From NCBI GenBank assembly GCA_022510625.1, contig JAFLTD010000007.1, positions 1 through 46,685 of the forward strand: a stretch of 46,685 nt of DNA, read 5' to 3'. This DNA is from Lachnospiraceae bacterium (GTDB lineage Bacteria; Bacillota; Clostridia; Lachnospirales; Lachnospiraceae). Position numbers and translations under genes: made by a program. Positions 23,896 through 31,766 of this stretch are shown here, piece after piece (position 1 is the stretch's first letter; each line of letters begins with the position of its first letter). The notes below the pieces were generated by a model that had not been told where the DNA came from, did not search any database, and saw nothing but the letters and a program-made list of their open reading frames with translations.

Positions 23896-24873
23896 ATGGG
23901 AAAAATCAAGTTAGGAATTCTGGCAACCGGCAATATTGCCAACAGCATGGCAAAAGCAGCGCTGAATCTTGAGGAGGCAGAGTGTTACGCGGCGGCTTCC
24001 AGGAGTTATGAGAAGGCGAAGGATTTTGCGGATAAATGGGGATTTCGCAAAGCTTACGGTTCCTATGAGGAACTGGTACAGGACCCGGAAGTGGAACTCA
24101 TCTATGTGGCCTCGCCTCACTCGCATCATTATGCGCACGCGAAATTGTGTCTGGAGCACGGGAAACATGTTCTTCTGGAGAAGGCATTTACGGTGAATTA
24201 CACTCAGGCTGAGGAACTGATTACGATGGCGAGGGATAAAGGGCTTCTTTTGGCGGAGGCGTTTTGGCCCAGATATATGCCCACCAGAAAGATGTTGGAT
24301 GACCTGATTGAGCAGGGAGAGATTGGGGAGGTGCAGGCGGTCACGGCGGATTTCGGGGCGCCTTTATCGCATGTTGAGAGGATGCGGAATCCGGAGCTGG
24401 CGGGAGGTGCGCTGCTTGACCTGGGTGTCTATCCGATTAATTTCGCGCTGCAGATTTTCAAGAGCCCGGTACATGAGATTCAGTCCAATGCTGTCATGTC
24501 TCCCGAGGGCGTGGACCATATGAATGGCATCACTCTCACATTTGAGGATAACAAAATAGCGGTTCTGCACAGCAATATGCTGGCGTACATGAGAAACCGG
24601 GGCGTGGTATACGGTGATAAAGGTTTTATTGAGTTGTACGAAATCAGCAATCCCGGTACAATCCGCGTCTTTAATGAAAATAAAGAACTGACGGCAAGTT
24701 ATCCGGCGCCGGAACAGATCAACGGATATGAGTATGAGCTGCTTGCCTGTGTCAGGGCGATTGAAGCGGGACAGGTTGAGTGCGAGGAAATGCCGCACAG
24801 CGAGACACTCCGACTGATGAAGATTTTGGATGAAATCAGAGAGCAGTGGGGATTTAAGCTTCCCTGCGAGTAA
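23896..24873 (+). CDS. Gfo/Idh/MocA-family NAD(P)-dependent oxidoreductase
   Basis: The ATG at 23896 (MGKIKLGILATGNIANSMAKAAL) follows GGAAGTGGGG and puts the Rossmann fold at the very N-terminus. The 325-residue protein has the nucleotide-binding G-x-x-x-N/A pattern, VASPHSHHYAHAKLCLEHGKHVLLEKAFTVN with the family's EKP motif as EKA, and the C-terminal alpha/beta domain with GGALLDLGVYPINFA. It resembles the dihydrodiol-dehydrogenase-like branch and probably oxidises or reduces a sugar or inositol derivative. An extended -10 (TGGTAGAAT, 23839-23847) lies upstream. The next gene is a DUF4422 protein. Confidence 0.88.
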   Translation: MGKIKLGILATGNIANSMAKAALNLEEAECYAAASRSYEKAKDFADKWGFRKAYGSYEELVQDPEVELIYVASPHSHHYAHAKLCLEHGKHVLLEKAFTVNYTQAEELITMARDKGLLLAEAFWPRYMPTRKMLDDLIEQGEIGEVQAVTADFGAPLSHVERMRNPELAGGALLDLGVYPINFALQIFKSPVHEIQSNAVMSPEGVDHMNGITLTFEDNKIAVLHSNMLAYMRNRGVVYGDKGFIELYEISNPGTIRVFNENKELTASYPAPEQINGYEYELLACVRAIEAGQVECEEMPHSETLRLMKILDEIREQWGFKLPCE

Positions 24874-24919
24874 GACCCGGGAATCGCTGTTTTAGGAGCA
24901 AACAGAGACAGGAGCACAC

Positions 24920-26026
24920 ATGGCAGTTACGATTTTTACGATGACACATAAGAAATTCAACGAGCCGACAGACCCAATCTACATGCCTATCCATGTGGGG
25001 CGTGCCGGCGGAGAAGATTACGGCTATGCGGGAGATCACACAGGCGACAACATATCCGATAAGAACTGCTATTACGGAGAACTGACCGGTGTCTACTGGG
25101 TGTGGAAGAACGTGCGCACCACAGATTATGTGGGAATATGCCACTACAGACGGTACTTCTGCACCGAGGAGGGCAGAATCCTTAACGAGAAGGACTATCT
25201 CTCGATCCTGAAAGATTACGATATCATCACCTCCAAGAAACTGAAACTCAATATCTCTTACTTTGACGGATATGAAGGGGATTACAATATCTTTGACCTG
25301 ATCACAACGGGGGAGACGATCAGGCAGATATATCCCGAATATTATGATACATTTGAGCGGCTTGTGCACAGCAACGGCACATATTTCGGAAACATGATGG
25401 TGACGAGCAAGGAATTGTACGACGAGTACGCCGAGTGGCTGTTCTCTATCTTTGCGGATGTGGAGAAGAAGATCGATCCCAGCGCTTACGACGATTATCA
25501 CAAGAGAGTGTTCGGTTTTATATCGGAATTTCTCCTGCTTGTGTGGGTGGAAGTGAAAGGCCTGAAAGTATATGAATGTAAAGTCGGCATGACCACCGAG
25601 AAGTACGAGACGAAGCAGATGAAAGACAAGCTGTCGAAATACTTTTTGCAGGCTGATCTTGCGGGAGCAAAAGAATATTTCTTAAGTGTGCTGGAGAAAC
25701 GACCGGATGTATTGATGGAGGCATCTGACATTACGGGAGAGTTAAAGCTGTCGATGCAGGTAATTGCGGTCTGTACATTGGAAAGAGAGACGTACGGGAC
25801 GAGCGTTGTCGACAGGATCAGACAGTTTGATGAGCTGATGAGGTATTTCACAAGGCTGAACGAAATCATAAGCGACTGCAGCCTAAAACAAGTGAGTGAA
25901 GATGACATTCTTTTCTTAAAAGAACAGAATGTGACGGATGTCGCAATAGAGGCCTCCGCGAGACTTTTTGTTACGGATGAGGCGGAACTGAATAAAGTTG
26001 TAGAAGAGATCAAGCGCAGCCGATAG
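24920..26026 (+). CDS. DUF4422 glycosyltransferase-like protein
   Basis: This 368-residue protein's first 220 residues match the DUF4422 pattern found in capsule and exopolysaccharide enzymes: an N-terminal VTIFTMTHKKF strand, DNISDKNCYYGELTGVYWVWKN, and YVGICHYRRYF, followed by a stretch ending FGFISEFLLLVW. The C-terminal 120 residues are helical and not family-typical. The domain is thought to be a GT-A-like glycosyltransferase. It stands alone apart from the preceding oxidoreductase, with no other polysaccharide genes nearby. A terminator stem starts inside its last codons. Confidence 0.82.
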   Translation: MAVTIFTMTHKKFNEPTDPIYMPIHVGRAGGEDYGYAGDHTGDNISDKNCYYGELTGVYWVWKNVRTTDYVGICHYRRYFCTEEGRILNEKDYLSILKDYDIITSKKLKLNISYFDGYEGDYNIFDLITTGETIRQIYPEYYDTFERLVHSNGTYFGNMMVTSKELYDEYAEWLFSIFADVEKKIDPSAYDDYHKRVFGFISEFLLLVWVEVKGLKVYECKVGMTTEKYETKQMKDKLSKYFLQADLAGAKEYFLSVLEKRPDVLMEASDITGELKLSMQVIAVCTLERETYGTSVVDRIRQFDELMRYFTRLNEIISDCSLKQVSEDDILFLKEQNVTDVAIEASARLFVTDEAELNKVVEEIKRSR

Positions 26027-26037
26027 ACTGCGCTTTT
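26012..26037 (+). terminator. Terminator overlapping the DUF4422 stop codon
   Basis: AAGCGCAG (26012-26019) pairs with CTGCGCTT (26028-26035), followed by a short T run. The stop codon lies in the 8-nt loop, so the end of the coding sequence doubles as the terminator. Confidence 0.75.
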
Positions 26038-26087
26038 CATGATATAGACGCTTGTATATTTGGCGTTGCACTCGAGTCCCGTACCGG

Positions 26088-27485
26088 TTACGAATCACCT
26101 TGTAGATTGGGGATAGTGACCGATACCGTCGGGTCGGTGACATCACCGTCCGCCTGCCCCAGATAGGTCAGAGTGCCGTCTTCCGTATAGCGGAAAAAGC
26201 GGCTGTAGTAGTTGGCTGTCGCGGTGGTATCTTCCTCTTCGTGAATCCAGTCAACAAGTAACATGGCTAGTTCCACATAGTTGTCGTTGACATCCAGATC
26301 ATATAGACAAACCCCTATCATATTGGGTGATGCAAGTTCCAGTTGTTCTTTCACATCATCACTTCCGTCCTGTGAAAAATCCGTGCCGTTGATCGTAAGA
26401 TGAGTCAAATATTCATAGGGGTCGGTTTCGTCGTCAACCCATGCGCCGTAATAAGAAACGGAATCTTCATTCCCGTCGCCGTTTAAGTCCGTCCTGTATG
26501 ACTCGCTTTCCGTCAGCTTCACAATCTGTCTGCCGGTATAGGCATATTGCTCTTTCAATCCCATAGTGGACAATTCACTGTAGGGAATCGTAAATTCCAA
26601 TGTACCTGCGGCGTAGGGCGCAAGCGCGTAGGGAGGGCTCATGAAAACCAGCCCTGAGGTGGACAGATACCACATGCCGTCGGCGTACAGCGTATTTTCC
26701 AAATTGCCGTTGGTAATGTCATCCGTGTTAAACATCTGCTGGCTGTAATATTCGGTTTGTGCCAGTGCCTGGTTATAGGCAAGCGTCTCTGCACGGAACG
26801 CATCGGGATTATCACTGAGTTCTGCGAAAGCAATCAGTTCTCCCGTGTTGGTATCGTAATTCATGCCGATCGAATATGGCATGCCGTGCGCGCCGCCCAT
26901 ATATTCATAGCCGTTTTCCGTAAAGGAAATCACGTTATTATCAGCTCTTGTCACCGTAAAAAACAAGTCGGAACTGTAAGGAAAAGGTGCCGGTAAGCCT
27001 TCGTCCTCCCAATATTCAAGATCTTCTTTGGCGAATTTGATGCTCTCATCTGCCGCGGCATGAAAGGATTCCACCTGTGAGAGGATGTTCTCATTGATTT
27101 TCTCGGCAGCAGCCTCATTTCCCGCAATCGATACGACGGGATAACTGCAGGTGATCGTGTAGAAGACATCACCGTCGTCGGTAGTAAGTTCTACGTCATC
27201 CTCCGACTTTATAGTGACGGTGACGGCAGACTCCATGTTGGTGACAGATGTGTCATTTTCTTCACTGCTTTCTGAACTGTTCTCCGGATTTTCATCTTCC
27301 GGAGCCGGATCGTTGTTCTCTTTGTGATCGACCAGCTCCTGACGTTTCATCCCTTCCAATTCGGAATTTGGAATTTTATATGGTTTGGATAGGTCATCTT
27401 CATTTGCTCCGCATGCGCTCAGGCACAGTGCCGCACACATGATTACGGCACAGGCGGATGTCTTCCTCAGGTTTTCTCTTTTCAT
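26088..27485 (-). CDS. RsiV-like (DUF4163/DUF3298) lipoprotein
   Basis: This 465-residue secreted lipoprotein has signal peptide residues 1-24 with lipobox CLSAC, then a disordered Glu/Asn/Ser-rich linker. Residues of about 110-320 match the DUF4163 plus DUF3298 fold shared with the anti-sigma factor RsiV ectodomain (VFYTITCSYPVVS; GGAHGMPYSIGMNYDTNTGE; LAPYAAGTLEFTIPY). RsiV binds lysozyme, but this protein has no cytoplasmic anti-sigma segment or neighbouring sigma-factor gene. The C-terminal 130 residues contain a calcium-loop-like RTDLNGDGNEDSVSYYG and resemble FG-GAP-type modules. It acts outside the membrane; the ligand is unknown. Confidence 0.8.
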   Translation of the reverse strand: MKRENLRKTSACAVIMCAALCLSACGANEDDLSKPYKIPNSELEGMKRQELVDHKENNDPAPEDENPENSSESSEENDTSVTNMESAVTVTIKSEDDVELTTDDGDVFYTITCSYPVVSIAGNEAAAEKINENILSQVESFHAAADESIKFAKEDLEYWEDEGLPAPFPYSSDLFFTVTRADNNVISFTENGYEYMGGAHGMPYSIGMNYDTNTGELIAFAELSDNPDAFRAETLAYNQALAQTEYYSQQMFNTDDITNGNLENTLYADGMWYLSTSGLVFMSPPYALAPYAAGTLEFTIPYSELSTMGLKEQYAYTGRQIVKLTESESYRTDLNGDGNEDSVSYYGAWVDDETDPYEYLTHLTINGTDFSQDGSDDVKEQLELASPNMIGVCLYDLDVNDNYVELAMLLVDWIHEEEDTTATANYYSRFFRYTEDGTLTYLGQADGDVTDPTVSVTIPNLQGDS

Positions 27486-27644
27486 AATGCTCCTCCATCG
27501 TTCACAGACATATTACAATATAATCACAACGTTGACTCTTTTTAAATTACTAATTTAAGTTATTCTTTATAAAATCCAGTATGACACTTTGTTTGTTGAA
27601 TATCAATATCTCACCCTCAAAATATGCAAAAATGATGCAAATGC

Positions 27645-27707
27645 TTTTCAATTCAAACTTCTTATGATATAATGCGTGTCGGGAATTGCATGATGCATAT
27701 ATATGCA
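27645..27707 (+). promoter_or_regulatory. Promoter and 14-bp palindrome of the first amino-acid ABC operon
   Basis: TTTTCA (27645-27650), 17 nt, and TATAAT (27668-27673) with a preceding TGA form an extended -10 promoter. Just after the expected transcript start is the perfect palindrome TGCATATATATGCA (27694-27707), an operator candidate. The rest of the 280-nt gap before 27766 is AT-rich with no gene visible. Confidence 0.6.
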
Positions 27708-27765
27708 GAATATACATATGTAATTAGGAAAATATACAGTTAATTGATGAAAGGGTACAAGGCAA

Positions 27766-28476
27766 ATGACGGGCTTACAGGCATGGCTGGCTGATTTTGG
27801 CAATGAATTTTATAAGAGTTTTATTAAAGACGATCGATATAAACTGTTGACCAGCGGCATCGGCGTCACGATCAAGGTGTCGCTTTTGGCTATCGTAATC
27901 GGCATATTGATCGGTATGCTGATTGCGCTGTGCAACCTGTCCAAGAGGAAGCTGCCGAAAGTGATCGGCGGTGTCTATACGGATATCATCAGAGGAACGC
28001 CTTCTGTGACACAGTTGATGATTATATATTTCGTCGTCTTCGGTTCCTGGCTGTCTATGGTGAATCTGGATAAATGGATTGTCGCGGCAATCGCATTCGG
28101 CATCAATTCCGGCGCGTACGTGTCGGAGATTATCAGGGCGGGTATCCTGTCCGTGGATCACGGGCAAACGGAAGCGGGCAGATCGTTGGGACTCAGCGCT
28201 TTCCAGACAATGACCAGAATCGTCATTCCGCAGGCTGTGAAAAATATTTTCCCTGCACTGTGCAATGAGTTTATCGTTCTGATCAAGGAAACGGCAATCG
28301 TCGGTTATGTAGGTCTGATGGATATCCAGAAAGCGGGCGATTTTATCAAGAGCGCCACGTTCCAACCGTTTATGCCGCTCGTCGGAACAGCAATAATCTA
28401 TTATGTGCTGATCAAGATATTGACACTGGCACTGCGTCAGGTGGAGAAGAGTCTGAGAAAGTCCGATGTCAGGTAG
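27766..28476 (+). CDS. Amino-acid ABC importer permease (PAAT family)
   Basis: This 236-residue HisM/GlnP-type permease has an amphipathic N-terminus, five or so membrane segments, TDIIRGTPSVTQLMIIYF, and the ABC-coupling EAA loop EAGRSLGLSAFQTMTRIVIPQAV. Together with the ATPase 15 nt downstream and the lipoprotein at 29377 it makes a complete polar-amino-acid uptake system. The order here is permease-ATPase-binding protein; the second system at 31767-34025 has the order binding protein-permease-ATPase. Confidence 0.93.
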   Translation: MTGLQAWLADFGNEFYKSFIKDDRYKLLTSGIGVTIKVSLLAIVIGILIGMLIALCNLSKRKLPKVIGGVYTDIIRGTPSVTQLMIIYFVVFGSWLSMVNLDKWIVAAIAFGINSGAYVSEIIRAGILSVDHGQTEAGRSLGLSAFQTMTRIVIPQAVKNIFPALCNEFIVLIKETAIVGYVGLMDIQKAGDFIKSATFQPFMPLVGTAIIYYVLIKILTLALRQVEKSLRKSDVR

Positions 28477-28491
28477 GAGGGAGAGCACCTT

Positions 28492-29214
28492 ATGATCAAA
28501 GTAAAGAATTTACATAAAAAATTCGGTGACCTAACGGTCTTAGACGGCATAGATGAACATATCGAACAAGGGGAAGTTGTCGTCGTGATCGGACCTTCCG
28601 GTTCCGGTAAGAGTACTTTCCTAAGATGCCTGAACCTGCTGGAGACGGCAACCGACGGTGAAATCTATGTGGATGATAGGCAGATCAACGCGCCCAAGGT
28701 GAATGTGAATGAAGTCAGACAGAAGATGGGAATGGTGTTCCAGCAGTTTAATCTGTTTCCGCATCTGACAATCATGGATAATATCACGTTGGCCCCTGTG
28801 CTTCTCAAGAAGATGACGAAGGAGGAGGCTGTCAGGAAAGGGCAGGAGCTTTTGGAACGTGTCAATCTTGCCGAGAAAGCGGATGCCTATCCGGCACAGT
28901 TGTCCGGCGGTCAGAAACAGCGTGTTGCTATTGCAAGGGCACTCGCTATGAATCCGGAGATTATGCTTTTTGACGAGCCGACCTCAGCGCTCGACCCGGA
29001 GATGGTGGGCGAAGTGCTTGATGTTATGAAGGACCTCGCCAAATCCGGCATGACGATGGTGATCGTCACTCACGAGATGGGTTTTGCCAGAGAGGTGGCT
29101 TCCAGAGTCCTTTTTATCGACCAAGGCAAGGTGATGGAGAGCGGAACGCCGGATGAGGTATTCAACAATCCTCAGAATGAGAGAACCAAGTTGTTTTTAA
29201 GTAAGGTTTTGTAG
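28492..29214 (+). CDS. Amino-acid ABC importer ATPase (GlnQ-like)
   Basis: This 240-residue nucleotide-binding subunit has Walker [10 protein letters not shown] (about residue 34), signature [15 protein letters not shown], Walker [14 protein letters not shown] and switch His in [11 protein letters not shown]. This is the standard polar-amino-acid transporter ATPase with no regulatory extension. GGAGGGAGAG precedes the ATG. It lies 15 nt after its permease. The binding-protein gene is separated by a 162-nt repeat-rich spacer (29217-29339) that could set different expression levels for the two. Confidence 0.95.
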   Translation: MIKVKNLHKKFGDLTVLDGIDEHIEQGEVVVVIGPSGSGKSTFLRCLNLLETATDGEIYVDDRQINAPKVNVNEVRQKMGMVFQQFNLFPHLTIMDNITLAPVLLKKMTKEEAVRKGQELLERVNLAEKADAYPAQLSGGQKQRVAIARALAMNPEIMLFDEPTSALDPEMVGEVLDVMKDLAKSGMTMVIVTHEMGFAREVASRVLFIDQGKVMESGTPDEVFNNPQNERTKLFLSKVL

Positions 29215-29216
29215 AA

Positions 29217-29339
29217 AAGCGAGCTAGCTCGCTTGCGAGATGTTGCTTATGAGTCATGCCTATGAGTAATGCCTATGAGTATGCCTAACGGCAAACTCGG
29301 CAAACTCGCAAACTCGGTATCTCGCCGCGCTACAAGCGG
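29217..29339 (+). repeat. Palindrome and two short tandem arrays between ATPase and binding-protein genes
   Basis: The spacer starts with the perfect palindrome AAGCGAGCTAGCTCGCTT (29217-29234). Three near-identical units TATGAGTCATGCC, TATGAGTAATGCC and TATGAGTATGCC follow (29248-29285), then CGGCAAACT twice plus CGCAAACTCGG (29289-29317). GCGAGAT (29235-29241) and ATCTCGC (29319-29325) could pair around both arrays, and CCGC/GCGG (29325-29339) forms a last small hairpin. This may be an mRNA processing or stability element. Confidence 0.7.
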
Positions 29340-29376
29340 TTTAAGATATATTTTATTAAAATAGGAGGAGATTATT

Positions 29377-30153
29377 ATGAAAAAGGTAACTAAAATAGCA
29401 GCGCTCGTACTTGCTATGGCTATGATGATGACCGTGCTCACAGCATGCGGCAGTGATGCAGGTGCGGCACAGGGCGGTACTTTGACATTCGGTACGAATG
29501 CAGAATTTCCGCCGTTTGAGTTCGTGACGAGCAACGGTGTGATCGATCAGTATGACGGTATCGACATGGCTATCGCTAAGCAGATCGCAGACGAGAACGG
29601 CATGACGGCGGCAATCGAGAACATGGAGTTCGACTCCCTGTTGATTGCGCTGCAGAACGGTCAGATCGACGCAGTTATTGCAGGTATGACTGTGACGGAG
29701 GAAAGACTGGAAGCGGTTGATTTCTCCACACCTTACTACACAGCCACGCAGGTTATGATCGTGAAAGAGGATTCCGATATTGCATCGGCAGCAGACATGG
29801 CTGACAAGAAGATCTGTGTAGTACAGGGTTACACCGGACAGATTTGCGTTGAAGAGCTGGGATATGACTATGAGGCTTTCAAGAAGGGTACCGAGGCTGT
29901 CATGGAGCTGGTAAACGGCAAATGTGATGTAGTCGTGATCGACTCTGCAACCGCTCAGAAGTATGTGAGCGACAACGAGGGTCTTAAGATTGTAGAGGAT
30001 GCTTCTGCATTCGAGTCCGAAGAATATGCGATTGCTGTTCAGAAAGGCAACACGGAGCTGCTTGACATGATCAACAAGGCAATTGATGCGAAGCTTGCAG
30101 ACGGCACAATCTCCGAGCTGAGCGCGAAGTACATCGACGAGGCAGGAGAATAA
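29377..30153 (+). CDS. Amino-acid ABC importer solute-binding lipoprotein (normal topology)
   Basis: This 258-residue lipoprotein has a signal peptide ending in lipobox LTAC with Cys24. The mature part follows the usual order: lobe 1 (LTFGTNAEFPPFEF, VIAGMTVTEERLEAVDFSTPYY with the amino-acid carboxylate-binding Arg), lobe 2 (KKICVVQGYTGQICVEE, CDVVVIDS), then the C-terminal return (SEEYAIAVQKGNTEL, ADGTISELSAKY). It delivers a polar amino acid to the permease at 27766. GGAGGAG precedes the ATG. It is a useful contrast to the permuted protein at 31767-32561. Confidence 0.94.
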   Translation: MKKVTKIAALVLAMAMMMTVLTACGSDAGAAQGGTLTFGTNAEFPPFEFVTSNGVIDQYDGIDMAIAKQIADENGMTAAIENMEFDSLLIALQNGQIDAVIAGMTVTEERLEAVDFSTPYYTATQVMIVKEDSDIASAADMADKKICVVQGYTGQICVEELGYDYEAFKKGTEAVMELVNGKCDVVVIDSATAQKYVSDNEGLKIVEDASAFESEEYAIAVQKGNTELLDMINKAIDAKLADGTISELSAKYIDEAGE

Positions 30154-30192
30154 GTTATATAGACTCGCAAGCTCGCGCCTTCAGCGCTCATG

Positions 30193-30279
30193 AGTCTGTT
30201 TCACAGACTGCTTGCTCGTTCAAAGCGCAAGAAAAACAAATGCCGCTTATCAGCGTCGCTTGTTTTTCTTTTGCGCTTT
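30193..30279. terminator. Hairpin and long terminator between convergent ABC and MATE genes
   Basis: AGTCTGT-TTC-ACAGACT (30193-30209) is a perfect 7-bp hairpin. It is followed by a long stem pairing 30222-30239 (AAAGCGCAA GAAAAACAA) with 30260-30279, with two extra bases on the right arm, and flanked by A and T runs. The long stem can terminate the plus-strand operon and the minus-strand MATE gene. Confidence 0.75.
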
Positions 30280-30283
30280 TATA

Positions 30284-31636
30284 TTATATCTTTATCTGTG
30301 TCCATCGCCCCTTCTTAAACCGGGTCGAGGCAAATATAAATCTTGCTATCTGATCGGCAAGTACGCCCAGCCAGATTCCTACAATTCCCAATCCGAACAC
30401 ATAACCGCCCAGATAGGAGCCGGCGGTGCGGATAAATGTGACGCTGATCGTTGATGTGACGGCGGTGTAGAGAGTATCTCCCGCGCCACGCAGGCAGCCC
30501 ATGTACACAACCTGGGCAATCTGAAAGACGACTACGAAGATGATGACGCGCATAATGTTTACACCGATAGCAATGATGTGTTCTTCTTTAAAGTAAAGCC
30601 CCATAAACGGTCTCGCTCCGACGAAATAGAGGACGGCAAGACATACGGCAATGATACCGCCGAACATCCGGCATATGTTACCGTACTCCTTGGCCAGATC
30701 TTCATCTCCGGCACCGAGACTCCGCCCGATTAATGCAACCGCTGCAGCCTGCAGCCCGTCCCCGAAGGAAAAGGACAGTCCCATGATGTTCATGCCGATC
30801 TGATGTGCCGCCATGGCATCGGTGCCCTGATCCGCCGCCATAATTGCCGTCAGCATAAAACCGATTCTCATCAGGATCTGCTCAAAGAATACGCTGTAGC
30901 CCACTCTCAGCAGATTGAGGAAACTGTTGACTGCGGGGAATATTCGATTCTTCATTATATATGGCAGGCTGATGAATCCGTCGGGTTTCAGTATTGAGAA
31001 GACACTCATAACGGAAGCGACTACGGTTCCGAGAACGGTTGCCAACGCCGCGCCGCGAATACCGAGGGCCGGGAAACCGAAATGCCCGCCTATCAGCAGG
31101 TAGTTGAAAATGATGTTGACCGTGTTGGAGGTCACGTTGGTGCGCATGGTGATCTTCGTGTTACCGGCACCTCTTTGTGCGGAATTAATACCCATCTGAA
31201 TGCAGTTGAAGATCATGCCGCCCATGACGATGCGAAAATATGCCACGGCACTGTCATGTGTCTCGGGCGTAGAGCCGCACAGACGGATGATGGGGCTTGC
31301 CAGCGCCACAAACAGAATGCTCAACAGAACCGCGGCGACTACGATAAAAAGAATGGCCGTACTCAAAATCCGGTTCGCTTCTTCGGGTTTCTCCTCTCCG
31401 CGTCTTCTGGCGACCAGTGCGGAGATTGCGACATTTAAGGCAAAGAACAGCGCCAGACCTACGAACTTGGGCTGCGTTGTGAGGCCTACGGCGGCAACCG
31501 CATAGGAGCCGAGTGAGCTGACCATCAGAGAGTCCACAAGTCCCGCGAACGCCACAAAAAAAGACTCCACGATGGAGGGCCATGCCATTTGTATAGTAAT
31601 ATGTATATTTTCTCTGCTATGTTTTGTTTTTCCCAT
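30284..31636 (-). CDS. MATE-family multidrug/cation antiporter 1
   Basis: This 450-residue protein has twelve hydrophobic segments in two homologous halves. Characteristic MATE segments include AWPSIVESFFVAFAGLVDSLMVSSLG at the N-terminus and, in the second half, GYSVFFEQILMRIGFML and AAHQIGMNIMGLSF. MATE proteins export drugs or metabolites using Na+ or H+. It lies between, and opposite to, two amino-acid ABC operons, shares the terminator at 30222-30279 with the first, and is divergent from the second. The substrate is unknown. Two further MATE genes follow at 35207-38136. Confidence 0.92.
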   Translation of the reverse strand: MGKTKHSRENIHITIQMAWPSIVESFFVAFAGLVDSLMVSSLGSYAVAAVGLTTQPKFVGLALFFALNVAISALVARRRGEEKPEEANRILSTAILFIVVAAVLLSILFVALASPIIRLCGSTPETHDSAVAYFRIVMGGMIFNCIQMGINSAQRGAGNTKITMRTNVTSNTVNIIFNYLLIGGHFGFPALGIRGAALATVLGTVVASVMSVFSILKPDGFISLPYIMKNRIFPAVNSFLNLLRVGYSVFFEQILMRIGFMLTAIMAADQGTDAMAAHQIGMNIMGLSFSFGDGLQAAAVALIGRSLGAGDEDLAKEYGNICRMFGGIIAVCLAVLYFVGARPFMGLYFKEEHIIAIGVNIMRVIIFVVVFQIAQVVYMGCLRGAGDTLYTAVTSTISVTFIRTAGSYLGGYVFGLGIVGIWLGVLADQIARFIFASTRFKKGRWTQIKI

Positions 31637-31698
31637 AATAATTATTATATTTTATCAAGTGGGCATTTTCAATAGAGGCGCAATAAGAATTGTTGCTA

Positions 31699-31727
31699 TT
31701 TACTTTAGCGTGCTGCTATGATAGAAT
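31699..31727 (+). promoter_or_regulatory. Promoter of the second amino-acid-type ABC operon
   Basis: TTTACT (31699-31704), 17 nt, and TAGAAT (31722-31727) preceded by TGA form an extended -10 promoter. The ATG at 31767 follows with CGGAGGAGAAGG as ribosome site. Confidence 0.6.
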
Positions 31728-31766
31728 ATTAGCGGTTTACAATGATTTGAAACGGAGGAGAAGGTT

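Noticed and set aside
27486-27765. Search for a riboswitch or T-box in the leader of the first amino-acid ABC operon
   Set aside because: No T-box sequence, lysine or glycine riboswitch core or terminator-antiterminator pair was seen; only a promoter and a short palindrome.
29248-29317. Short repeats considered as a CRISPR array
   Set aside because: Units are 8-13 nt, directly adjacent, with no unique spacers and no cas genes in the window.
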